From assembly GCF_003385515.1 (NCBI RefSeq), contig NZ_QNVT01000001.1:434001-498000 (forward strand): a stretch of DNA of 64,000 bases, read 5' to 3'. This document shows, piece by piece, positions 27,289 to 35,489 of this stretch. The position numbers and the translations under genes are program-made. Position 1 is the first letter of the stretch; each line of letters begins with the position of its first letter. This stretch comes from Chryseobacterium pennae (GTDB taxonomy: Bacteria > Bacteroidota > Bacteroidia > Flavobacteriales > Weeksellaceae). A model generated the notes under the pieces. The model did no database searches, was not told where the DNA came from, and worked only from the letters and a program-made list of their open reading frames with translations.

Positions 27289-28113
27289 ATGAAAACAATA
27301 ATTGTCTGCACAGATTTTTCCCGGGAAGCTGAAAATGCAATTCATTACGCGGCATCCATGGCTAAACAAAACCAATATAATATTGTTTTGTTCAATCTTC
27401 AAAGCATTTCCATTCATGCGCTGAATGCTCAGGCCTCAGCTGATTTCTTCTATGAACAGACGCTAAAGAACCAGAAGAAACTTACCGATAAGGCCAATGC
27501 AATCGGCACACTTTACACCATCAAAACAGAATATTATCTGGCTTCTGGGAATTTTATTGAGGAACTTAATAAATGTATAGAGTCTGTCAATTGTAATTTT
27601 ATTGTCATGGGTATGACTGAAAAGACGCTTGAACAAAGGCTGTTGGGAAATACAGTAACTAAAGCTATTCACAGGATCAAAAAGCCTATACTGATTATTC
27701 CGGGACATATAGAATATACAGGGATCCGAAAAATTCTTTTTGCGTATGACACCCACAAATCTATCACCTGGTCAGCAATGAACGACATTTATTATTTCAT
27801 TAATGAGTTTGATTCGGAGATTGAGGTGTTTAATGTAAGTGAAAGGCTGGAAGATTTTGAGGAGGTTATTCATGATATTGATCTGAATTCCGGCTATGAT
27901 CTTGATGATATTAAATACAGCTTTAAGATGATACAATCCATTGAAATTATCAAAGCTATTGAAGAGGAAGTAAAGCTGACCAGTTCTGATCTGCTGACCA
28001 TGGTTCCCTACAGATACAATCTCGTAGAATCTCTTTTTCACCGAAGCAAGACAGCCATCATGGCATATAAAAATAAAGTTCCATTACTATCAATCCCCCT
28101 AAACATAGATTAA
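27289..28113 (+). CDS. Universal stress protein family, two Usp domains
   Basis: 274 residues. The N-terminal UspA domain (1-145) begins TIIVCTDFSREAENAIHYA and contains the nucleotide-loop pattern GMTEKTLEQRLLGNTVTKAIH. A second, more diverged Usp domain (about 148-274) begins KILFAYDTHKSITWSAMND and ends SLFHRSKTAIMAYKNKVPLLSI. Double-domain Usp proteins are common in Bacteroidota and bind ATP or respond to starvation and oxidative stress. It diverges from the LytTR kinase operon; the space between them is about 60 bp from the long kinase frame. A strong terminator follows. Confidence 0.92.
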   Translation: MKTIIVCTDFSREAENAIHYAASMAKQNQYNIVLFNLQSISIHALNAQASADFFYEQTLKNQKKLTDKANAIGTLYTIKTEYYLASGNFIEELNKCIESVNCNFIVMGMTEKTLEQRLLGNTVTKAIHRIKKPILIIPGHIEYTGIRKILFAYDTHKSITWSAMNDIYYFINEFDSEIEVFNVSERLEDFEEVIHDIDLNSGYDLDDIKYSFKMIQSIEIIKAIEEEVKLTSSDLLTMVPYRYNLVESLFHRSKTAIMAYKNKVPLLSIPLNID

Positions 28114-28192
28114 GGCTCAATCAATAAAAATCAACATTTGAATTATCCTTTTTTGCCTTTTTAAGGGTTAAATTTTACACTTAATCTTGTTT

Positions 28193-28228
28193 AACCGGAC
28201 CGGAGAAAAATTCCGGTCCGGTTTTTAT
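28193..28228 (+). terminator. Intrinsic terminator after the Usp gene
   Basis: AACCGGACCGGA and TCCGGTCCGGTT form a perfect 12-bp stem with a 7-base loop, followed by TTTATTT. Confidence 0.9.
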
Positions 28229-28329
28229 TTGCATCCTATATCCACTGAAAACCAAACAAAAAGATTAAAAATTTCCGATTTTATTCTGATATAAATTGTA
28301 CTTTTATATAAGCACCAAAATAAGTTATT

Positions 28330-28812
28330 ATGAAACCTATTCTTTTTCATTACCGATGGTATATGATCTGTTTATTATTTTTTGGATATATCCTGTCATC
28401 TGCTCAGATATCCAACAACAGCCAGGAAGGAAATCCGATTCAATGTACACAAAAGCTCAGATTGATATCAGATAAGATGGTCTTTACAAAAAATCGTCAG
28501 GAAAAACCGGTTAAATTGGAAATTACTATTGATCCGATAAACTCTATCATAAAGACCGTGTTACAGGAACCCACTCAGAAACAGCCATCTGAACAGATTT
28601 ATAAGATTAAAAATATCAACTGTACAGTGAATGATAATTTTACATCTGGAAGAGTCATTTATTCAGTAGAAAGTAATAATTCTGACGGGTCCTTCTCAGG
28701 TGGTGAATTTCTTTTGGAGGCTACAAAACGAGGACTGTCTTTCTCCAATACGATTGATTCCCCTCAGAATAAAGCTATTATTCCAGTTTCAAAATACGAG
28801 ATTATAAAATAA
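28330..28812 (+). CDS. Small secreted protein of unknown function
   Basis: 160 residues. Residues 1-27 form a signal peptide ending SSAQ. The mature part is Lys/Asn/Ser-rich with beta-type stretches (PVKLEITIDPINSIIKTVL, GEFLLEATKRGLSF). No named family is recognised and no lipobox is seen. The gene stands alone between two terminator hairpins and converges with an ATP-grasp gene. Confidence 0.7.
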   Translation: MKPILFHYRWYMICLLFFGYILSSAQISNNSQEGNPIQCTQKLRLISDKMVFTKNRQEKPVKLEITIDPINSIIKTVLQEPTQKQPSEQIYKIKNINCTVNDNFTSGRVIYSVESNNSDGSFSGGEFLLEATKRGLSFSNTIDSPQNKAIIPVSKYEIIK

Positions 28813-28820
28813 CCCTGATA

Positions 28821-28853
28821 AAAAAAGTCTTCTACGCTGTCAACGTAGAAGAC
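28821..28853 (-). terminator. Terminator of the ATP-grasp gene
   Basis: GTCTTCTACG and CGTAGAAGAC form a perfect 10-bp stem. On the minus strand it is followed by six T, directly downstream of the 28873 stop. Confidence 0.85.
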
Positions 28854-28872
28854 CACCTTAATAAAATAATTA

Positions 28873-29742
28873 TCAGGAAATCAAAGTCATTAATGCCTGA
28901 TAATAATTTTCTTGTAATTCATTGTTGCCATTAAGAAACAAATAAGGCTCAATAAGCTCCAGTTCCATTAAGTGAAATGAATTATTGATCAATACCCCAT
29001 CTACTCTTGCATACAGTGTAGATTGAGGTAAGTTTTTTAAGTAAACACTTGCCTGTTCTATATACATAGGATCCGGAGTTGGATAGCTGATGCTTCCACC
29101 ATGATAATGCTGCACCCTGAAATCCCCCTGTTTAGGAGTTTTTAAGGAACAGTGGCTGTATTTTCCGTCGAAAAACAGAAATGACCATTCTCCGTTTTTT
29201 ATTTCCTCTACAAAAGGCTGCACCATATAATCCTGCTCTTTCAGAAATTGGTCTATTTCTTTAGAGCGTTCATCGAAATTATCCCTGCTGATTGTTACTG
29301 TATTCTGTGCACCTGCACTCACACAAGGTTTCACCACTAATTTTTCTGCATTAAAAAGATCAAAAAAGTGGGTATTAAAGGAAGATCCTTTTTCCAGATA
29401 TTCTGCTGCAATAACCGGAAGCTGCTTATCGGCAATATCTTTCAAATAATGTTTATCCGAATTCCATTTGATGATTTCCACAGGATTTAAAACTTTAACG
29501 CCTAAGGTTTCAAGATGATCCAACCAGCTCAGAAATTCAGCCAAGTGATTATGATAATCCCATGGAGATTTGACAACGGCTACATCAAAGCTGTTCCAGT
29601 CTACATTTTTGTCATTCCAAATAGTGGGAACAACATCCAATCCTTTATCTTTTAAAAAGTTGATTAATTCTTTATCCTCATCATTGGCTACTCCTACCGA
29701 AAATCGATCTTCTTTTTTAAAGCCTACCAGTGTAATCTTCAT
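28873..29742 (-). CDS. ATP-grasp enzyme (RimK/glutathione-synthetase-like)
   Basis: 289 residues. The N-terminal third is a Rossmann-like pre-ATP-grasp region (DVAVVKSPWDYHNHLAEFLSWLD). The ATP-grasp core shows KLVVKPCVSAGAQNTV, DYMVQPFVEEIKNGEWSFLFFDGKYSH and the metal-binding LYARVDGVLINNSFHLMELELIEP. The family ligates a carboxylate to an amine or thiol using ATP; DcsG of cycloserine synthesis is one relative. The substrate is unknown. It is a single-gene unit. Confidence 0.88.
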   Translation of the reverse strand: MKITLVGFKKEDRFSVGVANDEDKELINFLKDKGLDVVPTIWNDKNVDWNSFDVAVVKSPWDYHNHLAEFLSWLDHLETLGVKVLNPVEIIKWNSDKHYLKDIADKQLPVIAAEYLEKGSSFNTHFFDLFNAEKLVVKPCVSAGAQNTVTISRDNFDERSKEIDQFLKEQDYMVQPFVEEIKNGEWSFLFFDGKYSHCSLKTPKQGDFRVQHYHGGSISYPTPDPMYIEQASVYLKNLPQSTLYARVDGVLINNSFHLMELELIEPYLFLNGNNELQENYYQALMTLIS

Positions 29743-29891
29743 GTTTCTGTTATTATGCGTTTTTCTTTGGGTAAAGTTGCGAAGAACTTATGGATGAATA
29801 CAGATACAGTTTTTTTATTTGATTTGGATACAGTCGTTTTTTTCCGCGCATGTAGGAATCTTTTGTGAATGCTTAGTATAAATTGTATAGA

Positions 29892-30206
29892 TTACTGGTA
29901 GTTAAATCTATCTTCATCTGGATACCAATAACGATCTAGAGTTCTGTATAACGTCTTCCTTTCATAAGCCTTTATATAGTCTTCTAATATTCCCGCTGTT
30001 CCAAAAGTGATAACTCTACCAGTTTCTTTCTCTACTAAAAAAGGTACATTTCCACCCAATGAATACTTAAATTCTCCCATTAAAATAAATATTATCATAG
30101 GACTTTTAATAGTATCATCCGAATATATTATTGCCTCAATGCTCCCTTCTCCTATTTTTTGTAAATAACGCTCTGCTATTTGCTGCATTTTTTTATCTGT
30201 TAGCAT
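29892..30206 (-). CDS. YrhB/Imm35-type immunity protein
   Basis: 104 residues with the Imm35/YrhB pattern: N-terminal helix KKMQQIAERYLQKIGE, a strand block, then VPFLVEKETGRVITFGTAGILEDYIKAYE and a Trp/Tyr-rich end. Such proteins neutralise polymorphic toxins or act as their orphan copies. It lies in an AT-rich cluster of small genes behind a decayed toxin remnant (32628-33285). A second copy with broken reading frame is at 31439-31774. Confidence 0.8.
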   Translation of the reverse strand: MLTDKKMQQIAERYLQKIGEGSIEAIIYSDDTIKSPMIIFILMGEFKYSLGGNVPFLVEKETGRVITFGTAGILEDYIKAYERKTLYRTLDRYWYPDEDRFNYQ

Positions 30207-30304
30207 AATAATTTTCTGCTAATGCATCCTCTTTCTTATCTTTTTTTTTCCAGGATCATATATACTTTATTTGAATTAAGTACATATATGATTGAAAATA
30301 AAAA

Positions 30305-30323
30305 AACCACCAATAAGGTGGTT
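30305..30323 (-). terminator. Terminator hairpin after the 177-residue gene
   Basis: AACCACC and GGTGGTT around AATAA; on the minus strand it is followed by TTTTTT. Confidence 0.75.
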
Positions 30324-30330
30324 AAAATTA

Positions 30331-30864
30331 TTAATGAAATTTTTTTGATACTTTCATGTTTGCTCCAAGTTTAAAAAAAGTAGGAGTAGCTTCAATATAT
30401 TCCATTCCACTATCAGAATCTAGTATATACTTATCTCCATTTTTTGAATATTTTTTTTCCATCAAAGACTCCTCAATAATATGACTAATCTGAGTAAAAG
30501 GAATTATTATATCAAATTCAAGTGATTCGAAGTGATCATCTTCATTATATCTAAACTTAAGTGATTTTAAATCATCTCTATATTGAAATTTTTTAACATA
30601 CAATATTTCATTTAATTGTTTTTCTTTTTGTATTGTTTCTGAAATAAGGGCTCCCAAAAGAGCACCATTAGCATACTTATCTTTAAAAATAGTAATGATT
30701 ACCCCAATAAAATCTTTCAAACTACAATCTTTTAAAAACAATTCTATTTCTGTCTTTTCTTTTTCAAACTTCATAAATTCATTGACACTCTCAATGGGAT
30801 CATCTATCATCTTCATAGCTTCGACATAATAGAATGCTCCAAAATCTAAATTTTCTATTTTCAT
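30331..30864 (-). CDS. Hypothetical protein in immunity-gene island
   Basis: 177 residues, strongly AT-rich codon use. No signal peptide; alternating charged helices and strands (EFMKFEKEKTEIELFLKDCSLKDFIGVIITIFKDK). I do not recognise the family. Its size, solubility and place among immunity-type genes of one orientation suggest an immunity protein. It has its own terminator. Confidence 0.6.
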   Translation of the reverse strand: MKIENLDFGAFYYVEAMKMIDDPIESVNEFMKFEKEKTEIELFLKDCSLKDFIGVIITIFKDKYANGALLGALISETIQKEKQLNEILYVKKFQYRDDLKSLKFRYNEDDHFESLEFDIIIPFTQISHIIEESLMEKKYSKNGDKYILDSDSGMEYIEATPTFFKLGANMKVSKKFH

Positions 30865-30977
30865 AACCCATTAATTATACACTTAAGATAGAAGTCCATT
30901 AATATTATCTCCTTAAATTCTGACTTTTGTTTTTTAAAGTTTTCGGAATATTAAATGATAAACAATCGAAATGGTCT

Positions 30978-31298
30978 TTAATTATTGCTTCTATTTCCTA
31001 AGAAATAATTTCCATCTTTATCAGTATCAATACAAAGTTCTTCAGGAAAGATTAATACGGATAATGGCTTTCCATCTTCATCATTTATAGCTATTATATA
31101 GTTTCCATACATTTCATTAGAGGAAAATCCTTTTGAATAGTCATACCAGCCACTCCAATAATCCATATTGAATCTATTATCTTTGTCTTCTTTCTTCCAA
31201 AAATTCAATTTTATAGGACACTGGTTGTTATGGTCTAATTTTAAATCTTTATAGACCTTAGCTATAGCTTCTTTTATTTTATTTTCTGTTTGTTTCAT
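30978..31298 (-). CDS. Hypothetical protein in immunity-gene island
   Basis: 106 residues from ATG 31298, chosen because the 13 upstream codons to 31337 are atypical. A helix (NKIKEAIAKVYKDLKL) is followed by a Trp/Tyr-rich region (DYWSGWYDYSKGFSS) and strands (YIIAINDEDGKPLSVLIFPEE). Not recognised. Soluble, small and in the same orientation as its immunity-like neighbours. Confidence 0.6.
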   Translation of the reverse strand: MKQTENKIKEAIAKVYKDLKLDHNNQCPIKLNFWKKEDKDNRFNMDYWSGWYDYSKGFSSNEMYGNYIIAINDEDGKPLSVLIFPEELCIDTDKDGNYFLGNRSNN

Positions 31299-31438
31299 AA
31301 TTGTTCCTGAATATTTTACAATAAATAAAAACAGCATGATTTCTTCCAGCTGGAAAATAATAAAACAGCAGTAAAACTACTACTGTTTTGTATATTTGTT
31401 AAAGCCTTTGTAAGATTACACTCTATAAAGCAATAAGA

Positions 31439-31774
31439 TTACTTATAATCGAACCTATCCTCATCTGCATACCAGTAAAGATCTAAACTAGGTGTCATAG
31501 TACCATTTTCATAAGATAGTATGTAATCCTCTAATCTAGCTGCTGTTCCAAAAGTAACTACCCTGTCTGATTTTTTTTCTACTGAAAAAGGAGCATTACC
31601 TATCAATGATTTATTGAAATCTCCTGTCAATAGGTATTCCTTAGAATTATAATAGTAAATACTACCATAAGGTTTCACAATAATATTATCTGTCATTATG
31701 GCTACTGCCTCCTTGTTCTCCTCGTTTTTTTAAATAACGTTCTGCTATGGTTAGCATTTCTTATCTTTTAACAT
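31439..31774 (-). pseudogene. Frameshifted second YrhB/Imm35 immunity gene
   Basis: The last 85 residues (MTDNIIVKPYGS ... DEDRFDYK) align along their length with the intact Imm35 at 29892: NAPFSVEKKSDRVVTFGTA versus NVPFLVEKETGRVITFGTA, and WYADEDRFDYK versus WYPDEDRFNYQ. The missing N-terminus is upstream in two other pieces: MLKDKK from ATG 31774, then MLTIAERYLKKRGEQ from 31757 in a different frame. At least two frameshifts therefore separate the start from the body. Internal translation from 31696 is possible but would lack the first helix. Confidence 0.75.
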
Positions 31775-31803
31775 AAATAAGGTAATTTCTATTTATAATA
31801 CTA

Positions 31804-32181
31804 TTATATAAATTTATCAATCCTGTTTTTCTTAACAATCCCATTCTCTCTTATTTCATACACAATATCACCCTGAAAACCGAAAAAATAATCTTCATCT
31901 GGATATACATCATTAGTGATTTTATGAATAATTTCTTCCAGTAGTTTTTTCCAGGATTGTGGATCAGCATCTTTCTGTAAAAGATCAAATGATATTTGAG
32001 AAGAATTGTCTAAGTCAACATCCAAATATTCATCTTGAAATTTTCCTCCTTCATAACCGTACTCTGTTGAATATAAATTAGAGATTAATAATACCGTATT
32101 TTTATACTCATGAATAAGTTGAATAAGTTCTGGCTTTTGTTCTAATTTGTTTCGAAATTTTAAATGATATGTAATTGACAT
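31804..32181 (-). CDS. Hypothetical protein in immunity-gene island
   Basis: 125 residues, acidic, no signal peptide. Strand-rich N-terminus (SITYHLKFRNKLEQKPEL) and a helix near the middle (SWKKLLEEIIHKITNDV), ending ENGIVKKNRIDKFI. Family not recognised. It follows the 32221 gene by 39 bp on the same strand and could share its transcript from the toxin remnant. Confidence 0.6.
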   Translation of the reverse strand: MSITYHLKFRNKLEQKPELIQLIHEYKNTVLLISNLYSTEYGYEGGKFQDEYLDVDLDNSSQISFDLLQKDADPQSWKKLLEEIIHKITNDVYPDEDYFFGFQGDIVYEIRENGIVKKNRIDKFI

Positions 32182-32220
32182 AATTTTTAATTATCAATGA
32201 AGTTAAAAATAAATTCATAA

Positions 32221-32625
32221 TTAATCTACATACCTTTTAAAATGTTCATGTGGTGTCTTTGATTGAGAATCATAAAAGAATAATATGTCATCTTTTGATT
32301 CAATTAACTTTTTATAAAAATTATAAAATGAGAAAAATTCTTCATATTTATTATTGCTCATTTTAACAGTATTAAAAATACTTTCTATACTATTGAAAGA
32401 CAAAGATTGTTTTAATTCAAAAAATTCTTGCAACCATTTTTCTAAAAAATCTTTGAATTTTTCTAAAAAAAACTCCCTATTCACATTAAAATCAACATTA
32501 CTCATCAAGAGTAAATATAATTTTTCATCATTATTTTTTAGATAAAAAAGAAAATCTTTAAATTTTAAGTCAAAATTGTTACAAACAGTGATTCTTTTAT
32601 TATTGTATGTATATAGTTTTTTCAG
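32221..32625 (-). CDS. Likely immunity protein of the decayed toxin, possible CTG start
   Basis: The frame contains an ATG only at 32505 (94 residues). However, coding-like sequence continues upstream without a stop to a CTG at 32625, giving 134 residues beginning KKLYTYNNKRITVCNNFDL. That CTG lies 3 bp after the TAA of the decayed toxin reading frame, the normal place for an immunity gene start. Either CTG is used or an ATG was mutated to CTG. The protein is Phe/Lys-rich, soluble and unrecognised. Confidence 0.55.
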   Translation of the reverse strand: MKKLYTYNNKRITVCNNFDLKFKDFLFYLKNNDEKLYLLLMSNVDFNVNREFFLEKFKDFLEKWLQEFFELKQSLSFNSIESIFNTVKMSNNKYEEFFSFYNFYKKLIESKDDILFFYDSQSKTPHEHFKRYVD

Positions 32626-32627
32626 TT

Positions 32628-33285
32628 TTAAGGTTTTTTAAATTCTAATTCAATCCAATATATTTCAGCAGGTCTATTACCTCCTAGATCAAAAAAACAT
32701 CCCAATCACCAACAGATACTTTTGTAAAGCCATTTTTCTTAACTATTCTTCCTGTGGGTGTATTAAGTACTGCCATCTCTAGGTAATTTATTCCCAAGAT
32801 AGTCAATTGAAACGACTTTAAATTAGTTGAAATCCCTCCTTCATATTTAGCTGCTGACAGCCATCTTGCCTGAATTCCCTTGTTTATCAAAAAAAGAAAT
32901 AGCCTCTTCAATAATTTCAGCACCAAGTTTTTGTCTCTGAAAGTTTCCAGGAATATCAAAAGAAAGATAACCACCGTTTGAAATACCAGCACTTCCAACC
33001 TCAACATTCTCATAGAAATATTTTCATATTTTATTTTGAATCTACTTTTGTTAAGTTTACTTGTGTTCATCCAATTCCTTCTCTGCATCATCAAAAATCG
33101 CTCTAGTTTCTTTTTCAGCATTTCTTTCTGCCAGTTTTTTAGAAAAGTTATCAGACTATTTTCTTAATGATTCATAATAGTCCTCTAAGATGCTACCCGG
33201 AAGCGACAGAAGTTGACGTATAAAAACTTTTTTACTCTTATATCCTAAACCTTTGATATAAACAACCTTGGGTTTCTCAATATTT
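32628..33285 (-). pseudogene. Decayed C-terminal remnant of a polymorphic toxin
   Basis: Coding-like pieces line up in order but in changing frames. From about 33280: EKPKVVYIKGLGYKSKK ... LEDYYESLRK, then an in-frame TAG, then SDNFSKKLAERNAEKETRAI. After a frame change come VEVGSAGISNGGYLSFDIPG, GAEIIEEAISFFDKQG, another change to ARWLSAAKYEGGISTNLKSF, then NTPTGRIVKKNGFTKVSVGD. A one-base loss in a T run precedes DLGGNRPAEIYWIELEFKKP and TAA at 32628. No start codon or N-terminal shell is present. Immunity-type genes follow directly, so this is probably an orphaned toxin tip. Confidence 0.6.
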
Positions 33286-33314
33286 TAATACATTTGTTAT
33301 CAAACATACTTCAA

Positions 33315-33824
33315 ATGAATTTCGAGCAGGTTAATCTACACCTTGAAGCCTATAAAGAACATAATCAGATTCTGGATGCCGCGAAATACCTGATCCATTC
33401 TTTTGATCTGGAACATGACAATTTTGCAGGGTTTGGATTCAGGGAAGAACTCTCTCCTACTTCGATGCTTCTTACTGCGGAAGGAGAACTCGGAGGGCCT
33501 CAAACCGTGATGATTCCTAGAAATTTATTTGATTTTGACCTGAACCTCGTCCTGAATATGGTAGCCCACGAAATGCTTCATGTAAGGCAAAAGGCTCCGG
33601 GACAGGTGATTGAGGATAAAAATGAAAGAGAGTTTCAGGCGTATTATGAAATGCTTTTTCATAAAGTTTTTCCACAGGTTCCTGAAGTTTCGGACTTTCA
33701 TAAAAAATTCTTCGGCGGAAAAGCTTTGGAATATTATAAAAGGATGGGTGAAGGTTCGGAATTACAACAAAAATATGCAGAACAGAAAACAGAAGTAGAA
33801 CATTTAATTAACACATTACCATGA
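33315..33824 (+). CDS. Putative zinc metalloprotease-like protein (HExxH)
   Basis: 169 residues from ATG 33315; an upstream ATG at 33294 is less likely. Near residue 88 is VAHEMLHVRQ, an HExxH zinc motif in a predicted helix, followed by an acidic EREFQAYYEMLFH that could supply a third ligand. No signal peptide. Family not identified; small minimal-metallopeptidase-like proteins of this form are common in Flavobacteriia. It overlaps the next gene by 4 bp and starts the operon 33315-35215. Confidence 0.7.
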   Translation: MNFEQVNLHLEAYKEHNQILDAAKYLIHSFDLEHDNFAGFGFREELSPTSMLLTAEGELGGPQTVMIPRNLFDFDLNLVLNMVAHEMLHVRQKAPGQVIEDKNEREFQAYYEMLFHKVFPQVPEVSDFHKKFFGGKALEYYKRMGEGSELQQKYAEQKTEVEHLINTLP

Positions 33825-34168
33825 ACGTAAAACCAGACATAACCTGGGCAGATTTTGAAAAAATAGACATCAGATGCGGAACCATTCTTTCAGTACATGA
33901 TTTTGAAAAAGCCAGAAATCCTTCATATCAGTTGGAAATCGACTTTGGTGATCTGGGAATAAGAAAATCATCTGCACAAATCACTTCTCTTTATCAGAAA
34001 GAAGAATTGATAGGAAAACAGATTTTAGCAGTGGTTAATTTCCCTAAAAAACAGATTGCTAACTTCTTCAGTGAATGTTTAGTGTTAGGATTATATGGGG
34101 AAGATAAAAACGATGTCACTCTTTTAGCTCCTTCATTACCCACCAAAAACGGAATGCAGGTAGGATAG
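33821..34168 (+). CDS. CsaA-like tRNA-binding domain protein
   Basis: 115 residues, the usual length of CsaA. It has the EMAP/tRNA-binding OB-fold pattern WADFEKIDIRCGTIL, NPSYQLEIDFGDLGIRKSSAQITS and AVVNFPKKQIANFFSECLVLGL. CsaA proteins are homodimers with chaperone-like and tRNA-binding activity in the cytoplasm. It overlaps the metalloprotease-like gene by 4 bp, followed after 15 bp by an exonuclease gene. Confidence 0.9.
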   Translation: MNVKPDITWADFEKIDIRCGTILSVHDFEKARNPSYQLEIDFGDLGIRKSSAQITSLYQKEELIGKQILAVVNFPKKQIANFFSECLVLGLYGEDKNDVTLLAPSLPTKNGMQVG

Positions 34169-34183
34169 CAAATAAAAAACACG

Positions 34184-34885
34184 ATGATACAGAACATACC
34201 ATTAGAAAAGGTCTTATTCCTTGATATTGAAACCGTTCCACAGGCAGGCTCCTGGGAAGATTTGTCTGAAACCGACCAGCATCTTTGGGATAAAAAGACA
34301 AAATTCCAGAGAAAAGAAGACATTTCTGCCGCTGAATTTTATGACAGAGCCGGAATCATGGCTGAATTCGGAAAGATCATCTGCATTACCATCGGAATGG
34401 TGGAAAAGAATGAAACCTTAAAGATCAAAAGCTTCTCCGGACATAATGAAAAAAAGATGCTTCAGGAATTTGGAGAGCTCTTCAACAGTCCAAGACTTTA
34501 TAATGTGATTCTCTGTGCCCACAACGGGAAAGAATTCGATTTTCCATGGATTGCACGAAGATATCTCATCAACGGAATGCAGCCTCCCGCTCCCTTTCAG
34601 ATGTTTGGAAAAAAGCCCTGGGAGATTCCTCATATAGATACTATGGAACTGTGGAAGTTCGGGGATTATAAAAGTTTTGTATCACTGGAATTACTGGCTC
34701 ATGTCTTTGGTATTCCTACTCCAAAGGATGATATCGACGGCTCAATGGTTTCATCAATTTACTACATAGAAAAAGACTTGCAGCGAATTGTTGACTATTG
34801 TGAAAAAGATGTCTTAACTTTGGCAAATATTTTCCGACGTATGCGTCAGGAAGATTTGTTGAAAAGGAATATCAATCTAGATTAA
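34184..34885 (+). CDS. 3'-5' exonuclease, PolB-proofreading-like (RNase H fold)
   Basis: 233 residues. Exo I motif VLFLDIETVPQ (residues about 10-20), Exo II-like ILCAHNGKEFDFPWIARRY (about 107-125) and Exo III-like RIVDYCEKDVLTLANIFRRM (about 205-224) give the DEDD catalytic acids. The protein is standalone, like the predicted PolB-related exonucleases widespread in Bacteroidota. Its substrate is unknown. Third gene of the operon. Confidence 0.88.
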   Translation: MIQNIPLEKVLFLDIETVPQAGSWEDLSETDQHLWDKKTKFQRKEDISAAEFYDRAGIMAEFGKIICITIGMVEKNETLKIKSFSGHNEKKMLQEFGELFNSPRLYNVILCAHNGKEFDFPWIARRYLINGMQPPAPFQMFGKKPWEIPHIDTMELWKFGDYKSFVSLELLAHVFGIPTPKDDIDGSMVSSIYYIEKDLQRIVDYCEKDVLTLANIFRRMRQEDLLKRNINLD

Positions 34886-34888
34886 AAA

Positions 34889-35215
34889 ATGAAATTTACA
34901 GACGATCAAATTGCAGACATTGGTGAAGAAATCATCAGCATGCTGAAAACCGTATATGACCCCGAAATTCCGGTAGATATTTACGAATTAGGGCTAATTT
35001 ATGATGTACAGATCTCCGATGATGCTGACGTAAAAATTATAATGACCCTTACTACTCCTAACTGCCCGGTAGCCGAAACCCTTCCCCAAGAAGTAAAAGA
35101 CAAGGTAGCTGAGGTAGAAAATGTAAAAAGTGTAGATTTAGAACTTACCTTCGAACCGAGCTGGAATAAGGATATGATGAGCGAAGAAGCGAAGTTTGAA
35201 TTGGGAATGCTTTAA
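34889..35215 (+). CDS. SUF/MIP18 family Fe-S assembly factor (DUF59, SufT-like)
   Basis: 108 residues. The DUF59 core VYDPEIPVDIYELGLIYDVQI and MTLTTPNCPVAETLP with its conserved Cys is complete. Family members help deliver iron-sulfur clusters to target proteins. It ends the operon, 3 bp after the exonuclease gene, and is followed by a tiny membrane protein gene. Confidence 0.9.
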   Translation: MKFTDDQIADIGEEIISMLKTVYDPEIPVDIYELGLIYDVQISDDADVKIIMTLTTPNCPVAETLPQEVKDKVAEVENVKSVDLELTFEPSWNKDMMSEEAKFELGML

Positions 35216-35266
35216 ATCTCAAGCATTTCTGTACAGATAATTTTATAGTACAACGACTCAGCAAAC

Positions 35267-35410
35267 ATGATTAAAAAAATCGGGGCCATACTCCTTGCTT
35301 TTTTAGGGGTATATATGCTTTATTTAGGATCCAAAATGCAGACTCAGCCTCCTTTTATTACAGGAATAGGGTTTATAATTATCGCTTTACTGCAGCTGAA
35401 TAAAAAGTAA
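35267..35410 (+). CDS. Small two-helix membrane protein (47 residues)
   Basis: ATG 35267 to TAA 35410. Residues 5-20 (IGAILLAFLGVYMLYL) and 29-43 (FITGIGFIIIALLQL) are hydrophobic helices, with a short polar loop and a KK end. It lies 51 bp after the SufT-like gene and just before a terminator, which supports it being real. Function unknown. Confidence 0.65.
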   Translation: MIKKIGAILLAFLGVYMLYLGSKMQTQPPFITGIGFIIIALLQLNKK

Positions 35411-35428
35411 TATAAGAATTGAAAATAT

Positions 35429-35457
35429 AAAAAGGATGTCATTATTGGCATCCTTTT
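35429..35457. terminator. Bidirectional terminator
   Basis: AAAAGGATG and CATCCTTTT form a 9-bp stem, A-rich before and T-rich after, between converging genes. Confidence 0.85.
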
Positions 35458-35489
35458 CTGTATCGTTGAAACCCAATTCAGGATTATTT

